A stretch of 50,373 nt of DNA. Origin: Clostridia bacterium. GTDB lineage: Bacteria > Bacillota > Clostridia > Christensenellales > Aristaeellaceae. Shown one piece after another: positions 47,429 through 50,373 of this stretch. Position numbers and translations under genes: made by a program. Below the pieces are notes generated by a model. It saw nothing but the letters and a program-made list of their open reading frames with translations. It was not told the DNA's origin and made no database searches. The number at the start of each line of letters is the position of its first letter. Position 1 is the first letter of the stretch. The stretch covers positions 1 to 50,373 of the forward strand of contig JAFUGS010000054.1 of assembly GCA_017469265.1 (NCBI GenBank), written 5' to 3'.

Positions 47429-48610
47429 ATGAAAAAAGTCATGCTGGTTTTCGGGACCAGGCCCGAAGCCGTCAAGATGTGTCCCCTGGTCAATGAGCTG
47501 AAAAGCCGGAATGGTATTCAGACCGTCGTCTGCGTCACCGGGCAGCACCGGAACATGCTGGACAGCGTCCTGGACGCGTTTCATGTGGTCCCGGATTACG
47601 ATCTGTCCATCATGAAGGAAAACCAGACGCTGTTTGACATTATGTCCGGCGTCCTGTCCGCCATCCGCCCCGTGCTGGAAGCCGAGCGGCCGGACGTGGT
47701 CCTGGTTCACGGGGACACCTCCACCGCCTTCGCCGCCGCGCTGGCCTGCTTCTACCTGCGGATTCCCGTGGGCCATGTGGAAGCCGGGCTCCGCACCTAC
47801 AACATCGATTCTCCCTACCCGGAGGAGTTCAACCGCCAGGCGGTGGGCATCCTCGGCCGTTTCCATTTCGCGCCCACCGCCGAGGCGGCGGCGCATCTGA
47901 TCCGGGAAGGCCGGGATCCGGAAAGCGTCTTCGTGACCGGAAACACGGTGATCGACGCCATGAAGTATACGGTGCGGGAGGACTACACGCATCCGGAGCT
48001 GGCGTGGGCAGAAAACCACCGGCTGATTTTCATCACGGCGCACCGACGCGAAAACCTGGGGGTGCCCATGCGCCACATGTTCCGGGCGATCCGCCGGGTG
48101 CTGGAGGAGCACCCGGACTGCCGGGCCGTCTATCCCATCCACATGAATCCCCAGGTGCGGGCGGCGGCGGAAGAGGAGCTGGCCGGCTGTGAAAACATGC
48201 ACCTGATCGAGCCGGTCAGCGTGGTGGACTGCCATAATTTTGAGGCGCGCTGCTTCCTCTGCCTGACGGATTCCGGCGGCATTCAGGAGGAATGTCCCAG
48301 CTTCGGCAGGCCGGTCCTGGTGATGCGCGACACGACGGAGCGCCCGGAGGGCGTCAGCGCCGGTGTCCTCCGCCTGGTGGGAACGGAGGAGGAGACCATT
48401 TATCGGAATTTTAAGGAGCTGCTGGAGGATCCGTCCGCCTATGAGGCCATGGCCCGGGCCTGCAGCCCCTTTGGGGACGGGCATGCCTGCGAGCGCATCG
48501 CGGATATCCTTGAAACGGGGCATTACGAGCCCTGGGCGGGGAAAAAAGGGGAGGAGCGATGCGCCTTTTGGCGGCAGGAACTGCCGACTCAGGAGGAGGA
48601 AGGAAAATGA
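47429..48610 (+). CDS. wecB: UDP-N-acetylglucosamine 2-epimerase
   Basis: A 393-residue non-hydrolysing epimerase making UDP-ManNAc from UDP-GlcNAc. Seen are MLVFGTRPEAVKMCPLV at the N-terminus, LVHGDTSTAFAAALA with the catalytic Asp, GHVEAGLRTYNIDSPYPEEF with NRQ (two catalytic Glu), ITAHRREN (catalytic His) and CLTDSGGIQEECPSFGRPVL, all canonical. The last 25 residues (WAGKKGEERCAFWRQE...) extend beyond the family norm and overlap the next start. The ribosome site is weak (AAGCGGA). UDP-ManNAc normally feeds wall or capsule polymers, which fits the glycosyltransferase that follows. Confidence 0.95.
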   Translation: MKKVMLVFGTRPEAVKMCPLVNELKSRNGIQTVVCVTGQHRNMLDSVLDAFHVVPDYDLSIMKENQTLFDIMSGVLSAIRPVLEAERPDVVLVHGDTSTAFAAALACFYLRIPVGHVEAGLRTYNIDSPYPEEFNRQAVGILGRFHFAPTAEAAAHLIREGRDPESVFVTGNTVIDAMKYTVREDYTHPELAWAENHRLIFITAHRRENLGVPMRHMFRAIRRVLEEHPDCRAVYPIHMNPQVRAAAEEELAGCENMHLIEPVSVVDCHNFEARCFLCLTDSGGIQEECPSFGRPVLVMRDTTERPEGVSAGVLRLVGTEEETIYRNFKELLEDPSAYEAMARACSPFGDGHACERIADILETGHYEPWAGKKGEERCAFWRQELPTQEEEGK

Positions 48611-49899
48611 ATGTTGTCAGAATCCTGCTGGAGCTGATCTCGACCGTGTGCGGATGCTTTCTGATCTTCAGCATGCTGTATCAGCTCGCGGTCGGCCTGT
48701 TCGGCTTCAGAAAGAGCGAAAAGGAATACGCGGATCATGACCCGCAATCCCGTTTCCTGGTGCTGGTTCCCGCGCATAACGAGGAAAAGGTGATCGGGGA
48801 TATCATTCAGAACCTGGAGCACATGGATTATCCCCGGGAACTGTATGATTTCTATATTATCGCGGACAACTGTACCGACGGCACCGCCGAAAAGGTCCGG
48901 AGCCTGGGCGCGAAGGTGATCGAGACCCGGAAGGAATCGCCGGACGCTCCCACCGGCAAGCCCATCGCCCTGCGGAAAGCGCTGGAGCGGATCAATTACC
49001 GGGACGACTACGACCTGCTCATGGTCTTTGACGCGGACAACCTGATCGACGCCAACATGTTCCGGGAGGTCAACAGCCAGTATCTGGACAAGGGAAAGCC
49101 GGAGTTTATCCAGTGCTACCTGGGAGTCAAAAACAAAAAAGGCATCGTCCCCTGGTTCTACTATACCGGCTACACGACGAGCAACCGGTTTTTCGACCTG
49201 GCCAAGCACCGCCTGGGACTGAACGTCGTCATCGGGGGCACGGGCTTCGCCATGCGCACCGACTATCTGTATCAGCGGGGCGGATGGTCCACCATGAGCC
49301 TGACGGAGGATTTCGAGCTTCAGGTGGAAGCGACGCTGGAGGGCCGGCGCATCCTCTGGAACCATTACACGCGGGTCTATGACGAGAAGCCCACCCTCCT
49401 CTCCGCCGCAATCCGGCAGCGGGTCCGGTGGGGTCAGGGCCACTGGTACGTGACGCTGCACAACACCGGCGCGCTGTTCCGTGCCTTTCACGCGGGCCGG
49501 ATCAGCCCGGGAGAGTTTCTGAGCCTGGGAACCTACATGTACAGCGTGGCGGCCACCCCGGCCGCCCTGCTGCAGCTGCTTTGCAGGTTCATCCTCTGCC
49601 TGGCCTTCACGAACAGGCCGCTCTTCGACCTGACGCTGACCGGCGCCGCGGCCAGCGTGCTGGTCGTATCCTACAGCTATTTTCTCCTTTTTTACCTGGC
49701 GGACTGGATGGATAACGGCATCCGCTTCAGCCCCTGGACCGTGCCGATGATGATCGGCGGCTTTTTCGCCAACGCGGTGGTGGGCTTCTTCCATCATGTT
49801 GTCGGCCTGATCCGCTACAGGGATCAGCAGCACTGGGCCAAGACGGAGCACGGCATCAGGGCGGAGACCGTGCGGGGCGTCAAGGCCAGAGCGGCCTGA
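48607..49899 (+). CDS. Processive GT2 membrane glycosyltransferase
   Basis: A 430-residue membrane-bound glycosyltransferase family 2 enzyme of the cellulose/hyaluronan/PNAG synthase type. One N-terminal membrane helix (residues 5-32) precedes the GT-A domain, and about four helices lie at the C-terminus. The catalytic set is present: ADNCTDGT, FDADN (DxD), LTEDFE (catalytic base) and QRVRWGQGHW (QxxRW, acceptor/translocation). The start at 48607 has GGAGGAAGG upstream and overlaps the wecB stop (ATGA), so translation is coupled. Coupling to wecB suggests a ManNAc- or GlcNAc-containing polymer as product; this is inference. Confidence 0.92.
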   Translation: MNVVRILLELISTVCGCFLIFSMLYQLAVGLFGFRKSEKEYADHDPQSRFLVLVPAHNEEKVIGDIIQNLEHMDYPRELYDFYIIADNCTDGTAEKVRSLGAKVIETRKESPDAPTGKPIALRKALERINYRDDYDLLMVFDADNLIDANMFREVNSQYLDKGKPEFIQCYLGVKNKKGIVPWFYYTGYTTSNRFFDLAKHRLGLNVVIGGTGFAMRTDYLYQRGGWSTMSLTEDFELQVEATLEGRRILWNHYTRVYDEKPTLLSAAIRQRVRWGQGHWYVTLHNTGALFRAFHAGRISPGEFLSLGTYMYSVAATPAALLQLLCRFILCLAFTNRPLFDLTLTGAAASVLVVSYSYFLLFYLADWMDNGIRFSPWTVPMMIGGFFANAVVGFFHHVVGLIRYRDQQHWAKTEHGIRAETVRGVKARAA

Positions 49900-49929
49900 C
49901 GGAACACACGGCCCTGAAACAGCATAAGC

Positions 49930-49977
49930 TCCCTTCGAGGATCCGGAAACAACGGACCCTCCGAAGGGAGCTTTTTG
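49930..49977 (+). terminator. Terminator of the wecB-GT2 operon
   Basis: AGCTCCCTTCG and CGAAGGGAGCT form the outer stem, with GGATCCG/CGGACC inside, followed by TTTTTGCG. Confidence 0.85.
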
Positions 49978-49992
49978 CGTGAAAAAGAAAAA

Positions 49993-50038
49993 TGGCCTGA
50001 AAAGGCCATCAAAGGTTCAAGTCCTGTTTCCCGCACCA
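49993..50038 (+). other. tRNA 3'-end fragment, possible att site
   Basis: GGCCTGAAAAGGCC resembles a class II variable arm, followed by AGGTTCAAGTCCTG (T arm) and TTTCCCGCACCA (3' acceptor strand with CCA). No matching 5' half (GCGGGAA) exists upstream, and the T stem has a mismatch, so this is a partial copy such as integrating elements leave. The T-loop and CCA end are clear; the tRNA identity is not. Confidence 0.55.
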
Positions 50039-50043
50039 GACAG

Positions 50044-50073
50044 CCCTGAAATCCTTGTGATTTCAGGGTTTTT
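50044..50073 (+). terminator. Terminator behind the tRNA fragment
   Basis: CCCTGAAATC and GATTTCAGGG form a perfect 10-base stem followed by TTTTTCG. Confidence 0.8.
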
Positions 50074-50078
50074 CGTTG

Positions 50079-50100
50079 TTTGGGTACGGTTTGGGTACAG
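50079..50100. repeat. Tandem 11-base repeat
   Basis: TTTGGGTACGG (50079-50089) and TTTGGGTACAG (50090-50100) are adjacent and differ at one base. Such pairs next to a tRNA 3' end resemble arm-type sites of tyrosine recombinases. Confidence 0.6.
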
Positions 50101-50373
50101 CCTGCGAACATGTTTTTCTCCCCTGTAATTCACATGATTTTACGATAGATTGGTAAGCGCTTTATCCAGACACGGGTAAAGCGCCTACAAAAGCTCTGTG
50201 GAATTCACACCAAAGAGCAAAATAAAAAAAAAAGAGGCATCGGGCATGAATGTGGGTGCCCGAGCGCCTGATCCTGCATGATTCATAACGTCTGAACCAC
50301 CTCCGGACGATTTGGTAATGGGATCCGCAAATTCGAACAGCACAGGAATACCAGATCAAACATGTTCTCCAGA
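50101..50373. other. Right-end stretch without a convincing gene
   Basis: It holds a perfect hairpin (GCGCTTTA 50157-50164 with TAAAGCGC 50177-50184) and an A-run. A minus-strand frame at 50162-50359 has a faintly transposase-like helix-turn-helix (SHYQIVRRWFRRYE) but then loses coding character. At most it is a decayed insertion-sequence end. Confidence 0.4.

Noticed and set aside
50162-50359. IS3-type orfA helix-turn-helix on the minus strand
   Set aside because: Only about 14 residues (SHYQIVRRWFRRYE) look right; the remainder is not transposase-like and includes an A/T homopolymer.

Overview
The window looks like chromosome of an uncultured anaerobic Bacillota (Clostridia, gut or rumen type). 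Supporting signs are strong AGGAGG ribosome binding sites, sigma-A promoters with 17-base spacers, a THF riboswitch before an ECF folate S component, CUT1 and CUT2 sugar ABC systems without PTS genes, and several glycoside hydrolase genes. From about 10.4 kb rightwards the DNA is GC-rich, so many long antisense frames are open. The left 10 kb is visibly more AT-rich and carries the gene debris typical of an accessory region.

Layout. 1-10.4 kb is accessory: a possible transposase tail, a MATE exporter, truncated XRE, aldo/keto reductase and LRR genes, flavodoxin, GNAT, a frameshifted DUF2975 gene with its XRE partner, nitroreductase, a second XRE regulator, a LacI-type regulator, a SnoaL-like protein, an AAC(3)-family acetyltransferase, tRNA-Ser(CGA) and an ADP-ribosylglycohydrolase. 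Three promoters here (MATE, lacI, SnoaL-AAC) share one operator layout, GGTTA-N6-TAACC one base before the -35 box, which defines a small local regulon. 10.4-24 kb holds housekeeping genes: SH3-type secreted protein, DegV, aquaporin, a small secreted cystatin-like protein, rpiB-psuG, a SUV3-like RNA helicase, THF riboswitch-folT, a Na/Pi cotransporter, a DUF4230 protein, an M32 carboxypeptidase and tRNA-Ala(GGC), followed by an in-frame 111-base tandem repeat.

24.4-31.3 kb holds acylphosphatase, a cut-off patatin start, and a six-gene minus-strand D-allose locus (alsA-alsC-alsE-alsK-alsB-lacI) whose promoter is flanked by two perfect GTAAACGTTTAC operators. The isomerase needed between AlsK and AlsE could be the RpiB encoded at 14.4 kb. 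31.5-47 kb is a glycan-use locus: lplB-lplC-solute-binding protein-GH43, a GH5 gene broken by two one-base frameshifts, a divergent AraC regulator, and a GH3-GH2-GH3 operon. The last GH3 is domain-permuted and has Asn where the catalytic nucleophile Asp should be. The promoters of the transporter operon and the GH3 operon share a motif, which suggests common control, probably by the AraC protein. 47.2-49.9 kb encodes UDP-GlcNAc 2-epimerase and a processive GT2 membrane glycosyltransferase behind a structured leader. The right end has a tRNA 3' fragment and tandem TTTGGGTAC repeats that look like an integration site.

Many promoters, terminators and operators were read directly and are listed. 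Family names come from recognised motifs, not database searches.
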